This document shows, one piece after another, positions 42,101 to 52,413 of a stretch of DNA of 64,000 nt (position 1 is its first letter; every line of letters starts with the position of its first letter). The position numbers and the translations under genes are program-made. The notes beneath the pieces were generated by a model, which was not told where the DNA came from, ran no database searches, and saw nothing but the letters and a program-made list of their open reading frames with translations. Location of the stretch: positions 12,917,629 through 12,981,628 of the forward strand of contig OZ038380.1 in NCBI GenBank assembly GCA_964036045.1. The letters are read 5' to 3'. The DNA comes from Eutreptiella sp. 'Long Island Sound 2002' (taxonomy: Eukaryota > Euglenozoa > Euglenophyceae > Eutreptiales > Eutreptiaceae).

Positions 42101-44792
42101 ACCTCACGTGTATTTGTGCCCTGAGCACCGCATCACAGGAGCATGGCAGTTGGATGGTGAATGTCTGGTGGAGATGCGCACGCACTGAGAGTTTCCAATG
42201 AAGACTTAAATGGCAGTGCAGAGTGCTGAAGTTCACAGAATTTTGGACCAATTAGTTGAATTCGTTGCATCATACACATCTGCCCTTCCTCTGCAATTTT
42301 CTATTTGTCCATACTCAATTTCTCTTCAGCCATGTGTCAACCCCCCCCCCCCCTCCCCCCAAACGATTCAGCAAGGCAAAACACTGAACTGTGTGGTGAT
42401 GACCATGCGCCTGTGACACGGGGGCGTATGCGAGCCCAGTATCCGTTGCCTCATGGCCCCAAACAATTCACCCCGATTTGTTATTCAGTGGGTTGCAGGA
42501 TTGAACACCAGAAAAAGGCATTTTACGGGTGGGAATTCTTCAGCTGACATACTTCAGTGTCACAGTGGTCTGGCCCCCCATGCATTTGTTTTGTTTATCA
42601 ACAGATCCGCACTGATTTCTGGTGGCAAAGTGTGCTGCTTGTTTGAGCCAGGGGTCAGAATTGACAGCACAGACCTTGGTGGATCTCAGCAAGCGCTAAT
42701 TGCAGAACGACACCCTCACCTTTCGATGGATGACAAATTGTGTACACTGTGTGTCCATTACCTCAAACCGTCCCCTTTCTTTGCGAAAACATCACCAAGA
42801 ATAACATTGCCTGCAGCACCAGAATCACTTGCCCAATCAACCACCGCTGTTACTCCTGCCAAGAACAAACCCAACTGAACCAAGACAGCCTGGAGCCCGC
42901 AAACATATTGCAAAGAATGTGACTGTGGACGTCTCTTATGATTCACAGATTGGGTATTTGCTTGCAATGATCAATGGTGATGTGAACAAGCGTATTCCCT
43001 CTTGGGCATTGTAGCCACAGACAGTGTTTCTGGAAATTACTTGGCAGCTTTTGCAATTGTGTTGCACTTTTTGCACCTGAGCTTGCCGCAGGGGGCCCTC
43101 GTGAGTGAAAAAATTTGCCCCACTTTGGGGGGTTGATGCGTTTGCACTTGTGAGGAAGCCCCCAGTGGGGTGAGAAAGCATTTGCTTTGTGGGACGTGGA
43201 CATTGAGGTGCTGAATGGTTTCTGACCGTGCTCGATTTCCGCCGTGTGCTTGTTGATTTCATTATTTTCAGAGGTTAAAAACATTGGCGAGGGTGAAAAC
43301 CAACAAGGCAGATTCATTTTGCAGACTGAACCAAATGCGGGAACCAGCGATCAATTGCGGGCATTTGCAAGTGTTGTGCTTTGAGTTCACTGGACCGGGT
43401 CAAGGGATTAAGGCAATCAACAGATCAGAGCACTGGCGGCGGCGGTGGTGGAAGACAGAATTGCAGTGGGACCGTAATTAGCAAGCAGTGGTCCCGATAT
43501 GGAGGTGGACACGCTGCTAGTACCACCACTGAGGGCAAGAATCCTGAGTAACTCGCACTGTTCTCGTGGCTGAAGCCCTATGAGAGAACTAGCAATCAAC
43601 CATGGGCTGCTGAGAGTGCTGTGCCCTGAGCTTAGTCGGCTAGCCTCAAATCGAACCACTAAATAGCCAAACCTGTGATTAGTGCACTGGCGAAGCAGGT
43701 GGTGGAGGGTAGAATTTGAGTTCAATTGCATGCGTGGCATGCTGGGCCTCTGTGGCAAGTTGCCAGGCTAGGTTAAAGGTTGTGTGAAAGGTTGTTACAA
43801 ACAGCAAACATGGAACAATTAGCAAGCAGTGTGACAGTGGCATCAGAATTTCGCAATTATGGCAAGCTGATTCGGCCAAATCGTGTAACCATCATTCTTT
43901 TGCATCAGGACGTGGCACAGTGAAGTGCTCGCCAATGCCGCCCAGGGCATCAATTGCAGTTTTTTTTAATTGATTAATGCCTTTGCATTACACATCTGAA
44001 CACCATTGGTCGCGGGTACCACATAGGTACTACCAAGATGCATGGTATAGTGCTTTTCCTATGGAGCATAAAAAAAAAAGGAAACCGTGGCCAGCCCTTT
44101 GTCCAGTGTCCAGTCATTAACTTCGCACAAATAGTGGCTCATTAAAATGATAGCAATTGTTCATCAGCTGCCAAGAATTGACAACAACCATGTATCGGAC
44201 CACTCTGCAAATGCACTGACAGCCAAGGCATTGTACGGTATATTTGTTTGGAGCACTAAGCCAGTTTTTTTTTTGGCGGGACAAAGTAGTGAATACAAGA
44301 GTGTTGGGCCATACCATACCAGATACTGCAGCACTGTATGGTACCGATATTGTGCCGATACCGTACAATAAATCTGCTGTATGGTACCAATTTTCATATA
44401 TTTGGACCGTAAGGCTCCATTGCAATTTGATGTGTTACCTGAATTATTAATGCGCCAATTGGACTACGAACTTTTATTCATTTTTGGTTGATTATTTGCT
44501 TTGCGATTTTGGTGATAGGATTTTTTGTGCATTTTGCGTACTATTTGATGCATCGTTTTGGTTCAAATTTTGATGCAACACAATGGCTAGTGATGGTGTA
44601 TGGAACAATTGTATGCAAGTGGGGTCCGAAAGTTCAATGAATGCGAATCTTGTAAAGCAAGGTAGATGAAGTGGAATTTTGTGGTTCCTCCCGCAACCAA
44701 TGAGAGAAAAGGTTTTGTTGATTGTCATGTGATTGGTGCCAATACAAAGTGTCAATCGTTATACACATGTATTTAGGGTTTTTTGAGCAGCA
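39162..44792. other. Low-coding DNA with homopolymer tracts
   Basis: No gene recognised. There is a G22 run at 40855-40876, C runs at 41930-41943 and 42341-42352, a short palindromic repeat core at 39431-39450, and a TGGTACC/GGTACCG-rich stretch around 44310-44400. The short ORFs around 42450-42920 are Cys-containing but overlap in two frames without a domain. Confidence 0.45.
40855..40876. repeat. G22 homopolymer
   Basis: Twenty-two consecutive G. Confidence 0.95.
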
Positions 44793-45200
44793 ATGGGCAA
44801 AAATTCACCGAGCAAGAAGGTTAATCAAGAATGGAACAACAAAAGGTGGAAGATGAAAAAGAACCTTTTGGCCTACATGCCGGGGGAAGACACAACTTCC
44901 CACATGTTCATAAAGCATCATTTAGCATGTGAAGGCATTGTTTCACAACACGATGAGAGCACGGCAAGTGCTAGCCAAAGTGCTTGCCTTGCTCCGCCTT
45001 GGAATGCTCATATAGCGGTGGCGGCGACCCCACTGTGGAGCTTGGATCATGTGCATGTGCCCTATGCGGAATATGGTTCCATCGCCCAAGATACACGGGT
45101 GGTGGTGATAAACACCCAACAGTTGCCAATGGACATGCAAGGAGAGCCTTGTTCGGCACCTGCGGACATAGTAGACACGCAATCAGTCCGGACACGATAA
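44793..45200 (+). CDS. Possible N-terminal exon of the AlkB-like gene
   Basis: A 135-codon ORF from an ATG following AT-rich sequence, with a basic start (MGKNSPSKKVNQEWNNKRWK) and no domain. It overlaps the beginning of the frame that carries the AlkB-like domain, which is in a different phase. An intron or frame change between about 45100 and 45220 would join them, but no splice pair I tested keeps phase. It could instead be an unrelated short gene. Confidence 0.35.
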   Translation: MGKNSPSKKVNQEWNNKRWKMKKNLLAYMPGEDTTSHMFIKHHLACEGIVSQHDESTASASQSACLAPPWNAHIAVAATPLWSLDHVHVPYAEYGSIAQDTRVVVINTQQLPMDMQGEPCSAPADIVDTQSVRTR

Positions 45201-45496
45201 ATACCATACCCTATGGTAGATGGTATACGCGATCATCTTTTGCTTGTATGGATGACCTCAGAAGGGATGATGCTTCCGAGGACGGAGCATTTTCAGCCGG
45301 GGCCACATTGCATCCATTTCTAAGGTTGCTGGACAAGATGCCACCTGGTTTCCATTTAAAAGAAAATTTCATCGACGATGGATTTGAAAATGTTCTTATT
45401 TCTTTGTGTGACGACGTTTGCGTGTGGAATCACCACATTGGACGCGGCCCACAATCATATGGCCGTATTTTTGACTTCTCGGCGTTGCAATTACCT

Positions 45497-46367
45497 ATCT
45501 CTCCTTTGGGATTAATGAATTCGCTTCGCAAGCCTTTATATGATTTATGGCAATGGTTGTTATGTCACTTGCCATCACTTGATTTGGCATCACTCCTAGT
45601 CGTATTCTATCCTGCCAGCCGTGGAACAAGGTGGCATACCGACCTGTACCCACAAAATGAGAAGGAAGGATACGGCAAACACGTGTCTTTGCTAAGCGAC
45701 ACCGTTTTGTAGTTTTTTAATGGCGATGGGCACGAGGTGAGTGTCTTTGTGCCCCGTAGGTCAATGTACTTATTTTATGGTCGGTCTATCTCTCCTTTGG
45801 GATTAATGAATTCGCTTCGCAAGCCTTTATATGATTTATGGCAATGGTTGTTATGTCACTAGCCATCACTTGATTTGGCATCGATCCTAGCCGTATTCTA
45901 TCCTGCCAGCCGTGCAACAAGGTGGCATACCGACCTGTACCCACAAAACGGGAAGGAAGGATACGGCAAACACGTGTCTTTGCTAAGCGACACTGTTTTG
46001 TAGTTTTGTAATGGTGATGGGCACGAGATGAGTGTCTTTGTGCCCCGTAGGTCAATGTACCTATTTTATGGTCGATCCATCTCTCCTTTGGGACTAATGA
46101 ATTCGCTTCGCAAGCCGTTATATGATTTATGGCAATGGTTGTTATGTCAGTTGCCATCACTTGATTTGGCATCACTCCTAGTCGTATTCTATCCTGCCAG
46201 CCGTGGAACAAGGTGGCATACCGACCTGTACCCACAAAACGGGAAGGAAGGATACGGCAAACACGTGTCTTTGCTAAGTGACACCGTTTTGTAGTTTCGT
46301 AATGGCGATGGGCACGAGGTGAGTGTCTTTGTGCCCCATAGGTCAATGTACCTATTTTATGGCCGTC
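45497..46367 (+). repeat. Three in-frame tandem copies of a 291-bp coding segment
   Basis: The CTCCTTTGGGA anchor falls at 45501, 45792 and 46083, exactly 291 bp apart. The copies are nearly identical. The third copy continues into unique sequence at about 46367 (GGCCGTCTTTGTTACGAG), and the first is preceded by unique sequence ending GCAATTACC. Confidence 0.92.
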
Positions 46368-46388
46368 TTTGTTACGAGTGGCAACATT

Positions 46389-46403
46389 CCATAAGCAATT
46401 GTG
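46389..46403 (+). repeat. 15-bp target-site duplication of LINE C, left copy
   Basis: CCATAAGCAATTGTG, identical to 54787-54801. The outermost CC of the right copy could also belong to the element tail, so the true duplication is 13-15 bp. Confidence 0.9.
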
Positions 46404-47449
46404 TCCGGTGGCACTCCGCCGACCTCAACGCGGGGTGGCTCAGCCCCACCGGATACTACTGGATCCCGGAGGCCTGGGGCCACACCTCTTCCGACGCGTC
46501 CGGGGGCGGACCTTGCAGACACGCCACCAGCGTCGCTCTCGCCGCCGACCTCACCCGCACGTGGGCGGTGGCCATCTTGGGCACGGTGCCCGACGGGGAG
46601 GGGGTGGCCGCCTCCCTCCCCCTACAATACGGTGCCCACCGACCATGGGTCCACACGGTGGACGCCGAAGTCATCCTCCACCTCCTGCGGCACGCAGATC
46701 GCGAGCGGACCACGGGGGTCCCCGCGGGCGCAGCGAAGGTGGTCAACCAGATGCCCCTGAGGTGGCTCCGGGACAGCCTGTACGCGCGAGGGCAACACGC
46801 CGGGCACCCGTTCTGGTACGTCCGAGCCACCTCGCACCACAGTGACGCCCTACTGCACAAGGCGGACTGGGCGGCGTCCCAGGACACTGTCCTGCAGAAC
46901 ACGCCCCCGGACCCCGGCCACGCCCAGCTCATTGTCGCCGGCCGTGACGGCCATCTCGATCTACGGCCCCCCACGATGCGGGTGCTCGGCGAGGTCGCGC
47001 AACGGGCGCAGACGGACCATGCGCTGACGCACCGGGGACACACACCTTTGGGCGCGGCCCACGCCACGGCCTATGTCCACGCCCGGGACCTCACCGCGAC
47101 GGCCACAAACCGCCGGGCGCTGCGGGCCCGAGACGGCAACACGCCGGTGCAGCGCAGGCTCCGCGTCCGGAAGAAGCGGCTCTCCGGCGTCGCCATCGTC
47201 CCACAACCGTGCCTTTTATGCGGCGGCCCGGAGGAGACCCCGGTGCACATGCACGTGGGATGCGCCCACTCACGGCTCCTCTGGCCCCACTACCGCCAGG
47301 CGGTACACGAGGCGGCCCGCCACCTCCCACCCGGGGACAAAGCCCTGTGGGTGGCCCTGTGGCGCTCCGCAGGCGCCACATGGACGGAGGTGTTCTGCTC
47401 CGGACTGGTGCCCGAGGACGCGGAGGCGCAGCTCCGCGCCATAGCCTGA
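46404..47449 (+). pseudogene. LINE C pol remnant: RNase H and zinc finger
   Basis: An RNase H domain is indicated by SSDASGGGP (first Asp, about 46490-46510), HTVDAEVILHLLRH (Glu), LRDSLYARG (Asp) and SHHSDALLHKADWAAS (final His/Asp). A zinc finger CLLCGGPEETPVHMHVGC follows at about 47215-47265, and then the LLWPHYRQAVHEA segment typical of LINE ORF2 ends. RT and endonuclease are missing because the copy is truncated at the insertion point. The frame meets TGA at 47447-47449 but continues open beyond it in the same frame. Confidence 0.75.
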
Positions 47450-48970
47450 TATGACCCGCCGAGAGGGACCTCTGCTGACAATTTCCTCCACCACATGCTC
47501 CGGCTGGGGGACTTCGCATGGGAGCTTCGCAACCACCGGCTGGAGCAACTCCTCCGCGAGCCCCAGAGCGCGGCGGCCCGGGCACACCGGTGGCTCACTG
47601 CGGCGGAGGGCGACCACCCTCCCCCTCCCCCGCGCCCTGACAAGGACTTCGTAGCCTCCCTCCGTGTCGTGAATGGCACTCTGGAGTGCCCGCCCCAAGA
47701 GGGCCCCAACCCGTACCAGGACCTGCCGGGGGGGTTCTCGAGGCACCTACAAGATGCCCTCTTCCCACCGTGGATCATCGGACGCGGCTCCATGACCGCA
47801 TGGGAGGCGCGCATCGTGGGTGAGGAGTGGGCGCGCGAGTGGAGCCGGTGGTGCGCCGCCACGCGCGCCCCGGAGACCCCCGCGCAACGATACGCCGCCA
47901 TCCCGCTTAAGGGATGGGGGCCGGACACCCGGCCAAGACCCACCATGATCCGCGGGGCGGGGCCTGACCACCCGTGGGACGCGGCGACGGGGGAATGGCT
48001 GCAGGCGGCCCCGGGGCCGCAAACGGGATGGACTGGGGACGTGTCCTCACTCGTCAGGACACCCGTCCCGCCCCGCATCGTCCTTCACGCCGCCAACGTA
48101 CTCCGGGCTACGGAGATACGCACGTGGGGACACGCTGCGGCCGCCGTCCGGTGGCACCCCCCAGAGGACGGGGCCGCCCAACTCGCCGTGGCGCACTTCA
48201 AAGCTGGGGAGCCGGTATACGACGACGCCCTGTCCCGGCTGGGCGACACCCAGGGGCCCTTGCTCCTCATGCTCCCCACCGGCATTGCAGCCGCGCTGCG
48301 CCAGGAGCTAGACGGCTGCGAGGGGCTGCGAGTGGGATGGAAGGCAGTCGTGGACGGCACCCTGCTGGCCCTCCTCCACAGAGACACCGCGAACGGGTGC
48401 CGATGGGATGCGCTGACGCCCCACCTCACCGGGCGCCACGTGTACATGGCGAGCCCCCCCCAGGGGCACCCCCGCCCGGCGTGGGACGACCTCATCGCCG
48501 CCTTCCACGACCACGGGATCCTCCCCGACGACACGTGGCAGGAGGTCCAGCGGAAGATGTTTGGCAAGGACTACCGGCGCCGCGTCCGCGCCCGCCTGCT
48601 GGAGATCCGGGACCCCCTCCGACAGAGGTGGGACGACCTCTGGCTCCGCCATCTCGACCCTTGGTCGCCGCCCTCCCACCCCCCACACACCTGCCGACTC
48701 TGCGGGGAATGTGACACGGTGTCCTCCGCAGCGTCGACAGGCGCGAACAGGTGCGCGCGGTGCGCCCAGGTGGCCGCGTGCCCCTGGCCCGAACCTCCCG
48801 CAGGCCCGCGCAGGCGCGCAGAGGAGGAGGCCCTGCACCGGCGCATCGAGGGGGCACACACCCCCTCGCACGAACGAGCGGGCCCCGCGGGCGCTGCCCT
48901 TCTGTGGATCCACGTGCACCTGCGGGACCCCACATCCGTTGCGCACCTGTCGCACGTGTTCGCACCCTAA
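47450..48970 (+). CDS. LINE C pol C-terminal extension
   Basis: It continues the frame of the preceding segment after one TGA. It opens with FLHHMLRLGDFAWELRNHRL, matching the W-x-x-RN-x-x-L end common in LINE ORF2, and extends about 450 residues further with no recognisable domain except a late double CxxC pair, CRLCGEC and CARC (about 48690-48765). TGA where CGA (Arg) would fit suggests a single nonsense mutation. It ends at TAA. The first ATG is at 47495, but translation from pol by readthrough or in an unmutated copy is more likely. Confidence 0.6.
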   Translation, partial: YDPPRGTSADNFLHHMLRLGDFAWELRNHRLEQLLREPQSAAARAHRWLTAAEGDHPPPPPRPDKDFVASLRVVNGTLECPPQEGPNPYQDLPGGFSRHLQDALFPPWIIGRGSMTAWEARIVGEEWAREWSRWCAATRAPETPAQRYAAIPLKGWGPDTRPRPTMIRGAGPDHPWDAATGEWLQAAPGPQTGWTGDVSSLVRTPVPPRIVLHAANVLRATEIRTWGHAAAAVRWHPPEDGAAQLAVAHFKAGEPVYDDALSRLGDTQGPLLLMLPTGIAAALRQELDGCEGLRVGWKAVVDGTLLALLHRDTANGCRWDALTPHLTGRHVYMASPPQGHPRPAWDDLIAAFHDHGILPDDTWQEVQRKMFGKDYRRRVRARLLEIRDPLRQRWDDLWLRHLDPWSPPSHPPHTCRLCGECDTVSSAASTGANRCARCAQVAACPWPEPPAGPRRRAEEEALHRRIEGAHTPSHERAGPAGAALLWIHVHLRDPTSVAHLSHVFAP

Positions 48971-49009
48971 CCCCCACCCGCCGCCGCCCTTTGCAGAGCC
49001 CGCAGTACC

Positions 49010-50242
49010 ATGCCATGCCGACGGGGGGATGGGCCGGGACACACCAGGGCCCGCCGCAGAGCGCAGGAGGCGGCCGTCCGGGGCCTGGTGGCGGACGCGG
49101 TGGCGGAGGCACACGAAGCGCACGCTGCCGCACGGTGTGACCTGGCGGGCAATGCGAGGGCTTTCCTCAACGAGACCGCCCTCCCGGCCGTCCGCGCCCT
49201 GAACGGAGCGGGGGCCCCTACGCTGCTCCCGGCAATGCACCGGATCGTGAACGCCGTCCAGCCGGGGCTCATCGGCCTGGAGGCGGCCCTCTACGGGCAC
49301 TGGATGGAGTGGCGCGAGTCCAATCGGTCGGGCCGGCCCCTGTCCATGGGGGACACCCTGCGGCTGACGGGAGCAGGGTCTGCCATGTCCCTCCGCAGCA
49401 GCGCCCCAGCCCTGCTGCGCGCCCTCAGGACGCGCTACCCCGGGGACGCGGCCCCGTACCTGAACCAGGCGCGGGCCACGTACCCGGGGGGAGTGTCCGA
49501 GCTGGATGCGGCGCTCCACCTTCTACACCCACCGGACGAGGACCTGGAGGTGGGCGAGGTCACGGTGTTCGTGGAAGGCGCGGACGAGGCGTCCGCCCGC
49601 CCCCGGCCGACCAACCCGGTGTACGACGGCACCAGGCCTAACCCCCCGTACGCCATCGTCTGCGAGGCGTTCCCCAGGGAGCCCACTTGGTGCCCCGCCC
49701 TCCCGCTGGCGACGCACGCGCCCCGCAGCTGGGCTAACCCAGACCTGTCCCCCCCCCTCTCCAGAACCAGGGGTGCCCACCACAGGGGGCAGGTCCTCTG
49801 GCAAGAGTGCCCTGGCACCCCCCTGCTCCTCCTCGTCGTCGCGACCCGCGGGGACCCGGGGCAAATCCTGGGGATCACCCCCAGCCACCACTATGGGGCA
49901 ACACCCGTACCCCGACCCCCCCTCCCGGCGCCCGCGGCGCGGGACGGAGTACACACCTTCCTGCGAACACAGGAGGTCACCGCCGTTACGGGGGTCCACC
50001 TGGTGCGGCTCCCCCCGACACCACTCGACGACCCCCGGGGGCCCAGGGCCCTGGGCCCCGCCCCAGACTGGGAGCTATGGCGCGACGCGTGGGCCGCGTG
50101 GCTCCCCCACCTCCCCTCCCAGTGCCGGTGGATGGCGGCAGGCCCCCGGCCGTGCGGGGCTGACGCCACAGCCGGCCCCCAACCCCCTCCCCCCCTCCCC
50201 CCCGCCGAGCACCACACGGCACTGCCCACGGCACGGCACTGA
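49010..50242 (+). CDS. LINE C accessory ORF 1, unknown
   Basis: A 410-residue ORF from ATG 39 bases after the pol stop. The N-terminus is basic and alanine-rich (RRRAQEAAVRGLVADAVAEA); the middle looks folded (LIGLEAALYGHWMEWRESNR); the C-terminus is proline-rich. No family was recognised. Its TGA overlaps the ATG of the next ORF as TGATG, which suggests termination-reinitiation. The opposite strand also has long ORFs because of high GC, so length alone is weak evidence; the varied composition of the central part and the coupled stop-start support it. Confidence 0.5.
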   Translation: MPCRRGDGPGHTRARRRAQEAAVRGLVADAVAEAHEAHAAARCDLAGNARAFLNETALPAVRALNGAGAPTLLPAMHRIVNAVQPGLIGLEAALYGHWMEWRESNRSGRPLSMGDTLRLTGAGSAMSLRSSAPALLRALRTRYPGDAAPYLNQARATYPGGVSELDAALHLLHPPDEDLEVGEVTVFVEGADEASARPRPTNPVYDGTRPNPPYAIVCEAFPREPTWCPALPLATHAPRSWANPDLSPPLSRTRGAHHRGQVLWQECPGTPLLLLVVATRGDPGQILGITPSHHYGATPVPRPPLPAPAARDGVHTFLRTQEVTAVTGVHLVRLPPTPLDDPRGPRALGPAPDWELWRDAWAAWLPHLPSQCRWMAAGPRPCGADATAGPQPPPPLPPAEHHTALPTARH

Positions 50243-52413
50243 TGCACCAGGAGGTAGTGGGAAGGGCGCGCCTGCCACCACGCATGCGTACCAGGGTAAC
50301 AGTGATGGCAGACTCCGATGGGTCCCCCCAGCGGGACGACCGCCACCACCGCCGGTCCCGCTCCCGCTCCCCCGCCTCCTCCCCGGAGTGGACGGGGGAG
50401 ACCCTCGCGGAGCGCGAGGAGCGGAGGCTGGCGGAGGCGGCGGTGCTGGTCGGGCCGCCGCCGCCTGCCCGGGAGCCTGAGCCAGCCGAGATGACCGCCT
50501 CCGCCGCCCAAGCAGCCAGCCCCGCCGCCCCGCCCCGGGAGGGGGCCCCAGACGCGCAGGAAGCGGAGACCGCAGCCCCAGCGAGCCACGCCGCGGCCCC
50601 GACCGCGGCCCCCGGCACGCCGCCGACACGGGGGGCAGCCCCGGCGCAGGAACCGGGCGCATCGCCGAGGGCTGCCGCAGCCGCAGAAGAGAGCAAGAAG
50701 GGCGCGCGAGGGATTGCGACCGCGGCCCCGGCGGGCCGCACCACCGCCTCGGCCGACCACGCCGCGACCCCCAGCACGCCGCGAAAGCGGGGGGCGGACC
50801 CCGCACGGGCCACGGGCGCCTCGTCGGCGGCCGCCACAGCAGCGGAGGAGAGCGAGGAGGGCGCGCGAGGGGCTGCGGCCGCGACCCCGGCGAGCCGCGA
50901 CACCGCCTCAGCCGGCCACGCCGCGACCCCCAGCACGCCGCGAACGCAGGGGACGGACCCCGCACGGGCCACGGGTGCCTCGCCAGCGGCTGCCGCAGCA
51001 GCAGAGGAGAACGAGGAGGGCGCGCGAGGGGTTGCGACCCCGGCCCCGGCGGGCCGCGCCACCGCCTCGGCCGGCCACGCCGCGACCCCCAGCACGCCGC
51101 GCAAGCGAGGGAAGAACCCCGCACGGGCCACGGACGCCTCGCCGGCGGCCGCCGCAGCAGCAGCATTGGGCAGGGAGAGCGCGAAGTACCGCGCCCACGC
51201 CAACCCCACCCACACCCACACCAGCCCCCCCAAGCGGTTCCCCCCCAAGTCCTTCCCCCCGGGGCGGGAGCGGCACGTCCGCCCCCCGGCGCGCGAGCGC
51301 TCGCCGCCGGGAGTCACGCTGCGGCAGCTGCAAAGGCAGCGGGACGCCCGGCGAGTGGTCCAGGAAGGGCGCAGCAGCGGGGGGGAGCAGAGCGCAGGCA
51401 GCGGACGGCGCGACTCGGGGCAGGGGGCCGGGAAGGGGCCAAGGCATGGGAAGGGCGCGCAGGGGCACGGGCAGGGGGCCCAGGTGCAGGGGGCAGGGCG
51501 AGGGGAGGTGGGTGAGCGGGCGGGCCAGGGCGTGGGGGACGGGAGGCGGGACCCGCGACACGGGCAGGGGGCTGGAAAGGGGCCCAAGGGCAAGGGCAAG
51601 GGCGCCGCGGGCCCCAAGGGACAGGCGGGACGGGGCATGGGAGCCCAGGGGGGAGGACGGGACGAAGGGAGGGGGGCAGAGGGCGGGGCGCCCCGGCAGC
51701 CGGACCTGCAGCCGGTGAGGTGCATCCCCCCCGGCATCCAACAGATGCCGGCACACCACACCCACCACCACCACCACCACCACCACCACCACCTCTACAA
51801 CATCGACCCTGACGCCGGCGAGCTCGTCCCCCCCCAGCCCCCACGACCCCGGCACCAGACAGCCCCCCCCGCGCCGAGGGCGGAGCCGGCGCAGATGGCC
51901 TCGGCGGAGGGGGGGCGGGGCGCGGCATCGGCGCCGCAGGCGCAGGGGCAGCGAGGGGGGCCGGCACGGGGGGCAGAGGGGGGCCGGCCATGGGACCGGG
52001 ACTGGGGCGCGGTCCCGGACCCTCTGGGGGAGGAGACCCTCCTCCTGGTGGGGGAGGTGTACGGGTGGTTGTGCTGGGCCAACCAGGGGACCTCCAGGAG
52101 GTTGAGGAACCGGCCCTTCGATGCCGTGCTCCTCCGGAGAGACGGAGGTAACCGAGAGGTACCCCCGGGGGGGTGGGCAGCCCCAGAGGACCATGAGAGG
52201 GTCCTCAGGTCAGTGATCCGGGCGGCGTGGCCCGACAGGGAGCCGACGTGGCCGGCCTTCCTGGAAAGGGGAGCGGTGCTCCGCATCACGGATGCGGACG
52301 CCAACAACTGGCTCCCCCGGGCTTTGCGCAGCGCCCTCGCCCACTGGCGCTACCGCCGGCACAACCCGCCGCCGCCACAGCCCCAGCCCCCACACAAGCG
52401 GCGGCGCAGGTGA
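50242..52413 (+). CDS. LINE C accessory ORF 2, repeat-rich with a folded C-terminus
   Basis: A 723-residue ORF starting within the TGATG overlap; an internal Met near 50305 is another possible start. Regions in order are an Arg/Ser-rich N-terminus (HHRRSRSRSPASS), three 53-residue repeats (about 50700-51160) with ATPSTPRKRG-like cores, a Gly/Lys/Gln-rich low-complexity stretch (about 51400-51660), a run of ten His (within about 51760-51795), a proline-rich spacer, and a C-terminal domain of about 125 residues (GEETLLLVGEVYGWLCWANQ... ALRSALAHWRYRR) ending in basic KRRRR. No family was recognised. The basic and RS-rich parts suggest nucleic-acid binding. It could be the ORF1 counterpart moved downstream of pol. 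Confidence 0.5.
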   Translation: MHQEVVGRARLPPRMRTRVTVMADSDGSPQRDDRHHRRSRSRSPASSPEWTGETLAEREERRLAEAAVLVGPPPPAREPEPAEMTASAAQAASPAAPPREGAPDAQEAETAAPASHAAAPTAAPGTPPTRGAAPAQEPGASPRAAAAAEESKKGARGIATAAPAGRTTASADHAATPSTPRKRGADPARATGASSAAATAAEESEEGARGAAAATPASRDTASAGHAATPSTPRTQGTDPARATGASPAAAAAAEENEEGARGVATPAPAGRATASAGHAATPSTPRKRGKNPARATDASPAAAAAAALGRESAKYRAHANPTHTHTSPPKRFPPKSFPPGRERHVRPPARERSPPGVTLRQLQRQRDARRVVQEGRSSGGEQSAGSGRRDSGQGAGKGPRHGKGAQGHGQGAQVQGAGRGEVGERAGQGVGDGRRDPRHGQGAGKGPKGKGKGAAGPKGQAGRGMGAQGGGRDEGRGAEGGAPRQPDLQPVRCIPPGIQQMPAHHTHHHHHHHHHHLYNIDPDAGELVPPQPPRPRHQTAPPAPRAEPAQMASAEGGRGAASAPQAQGQRGGPARGAEGGRPWDRDWGAVPDPLGEETLLLVGEVYGWLCWANQGTSRRLRNRPFDAVLLRRDGGNREVPPGGWAAPEDHERVLRSVIRAAWPDREPTWPAFLERGAVLRITDADANNWLPRALRSALAHWRYRRHNPPPPQPQPPHKRRRR
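50700..51160 (+). repeat. Three 159-bp coding repeats inside LINE C accessory ORF 2
   Basis: The anchor GCGCGCGAGG is at 50702, 50861 and 51020, a period of exactly 159 bp (53 codons). A degenerate partial unit precedes them. Confidence 0.85.

Larger units (their letters stand above)
44984..46403 (+). pseudogene. AlkB-like 2OG-Fe(II) oxygenase, triplicated and interrupted
   Basis: The frame runs PQSYGRIFDFSA, then LLVVFYPASRGTRWHTDLYP with the HxD iron ligands (His 45635-45637, Asp 45641-45643), then HVSLLSDTVL, FFNGDGHEVSVFVP and SMYLFYGR, and finally CYEWQHSISN with the second His (46385-46387). This order matches the AlkB/ALKBH double-stranded beta-helix, an Fe(II)/2-oxoglutarate dioxygenase that demethylates nucleic acids or proteins. 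A 291-bp segment (97 codons) is repeated three times in frame, so the helix core occurs three times. Each copy has TAG directly after the TVL codons and copy 2 has another TAG (TTG to TAG). The gene is then cut at 46403 by LINE C; a short tail of the same reading frame appears at 54801-54854. The start is uncertain. Confidence 0.6.

Noticed and set aside
45690-46300. GTTTTGTAG as a 9-nt micro-intron removing the repeated TAG
   Set aside because: Starts with GT and ends with AG and would keep frame, but is far too short for splicing and would delete the conserved VL before the stop.
49891-52194. Long minus-strand ORFs (up to ~590 codons) opposite LINE C
   Set aside because: They mirror the plus-strand ORFs in very GC-rich DNA, are proline/arginine/glycine low complexity, and oppose the direction shown by the tail and pol.
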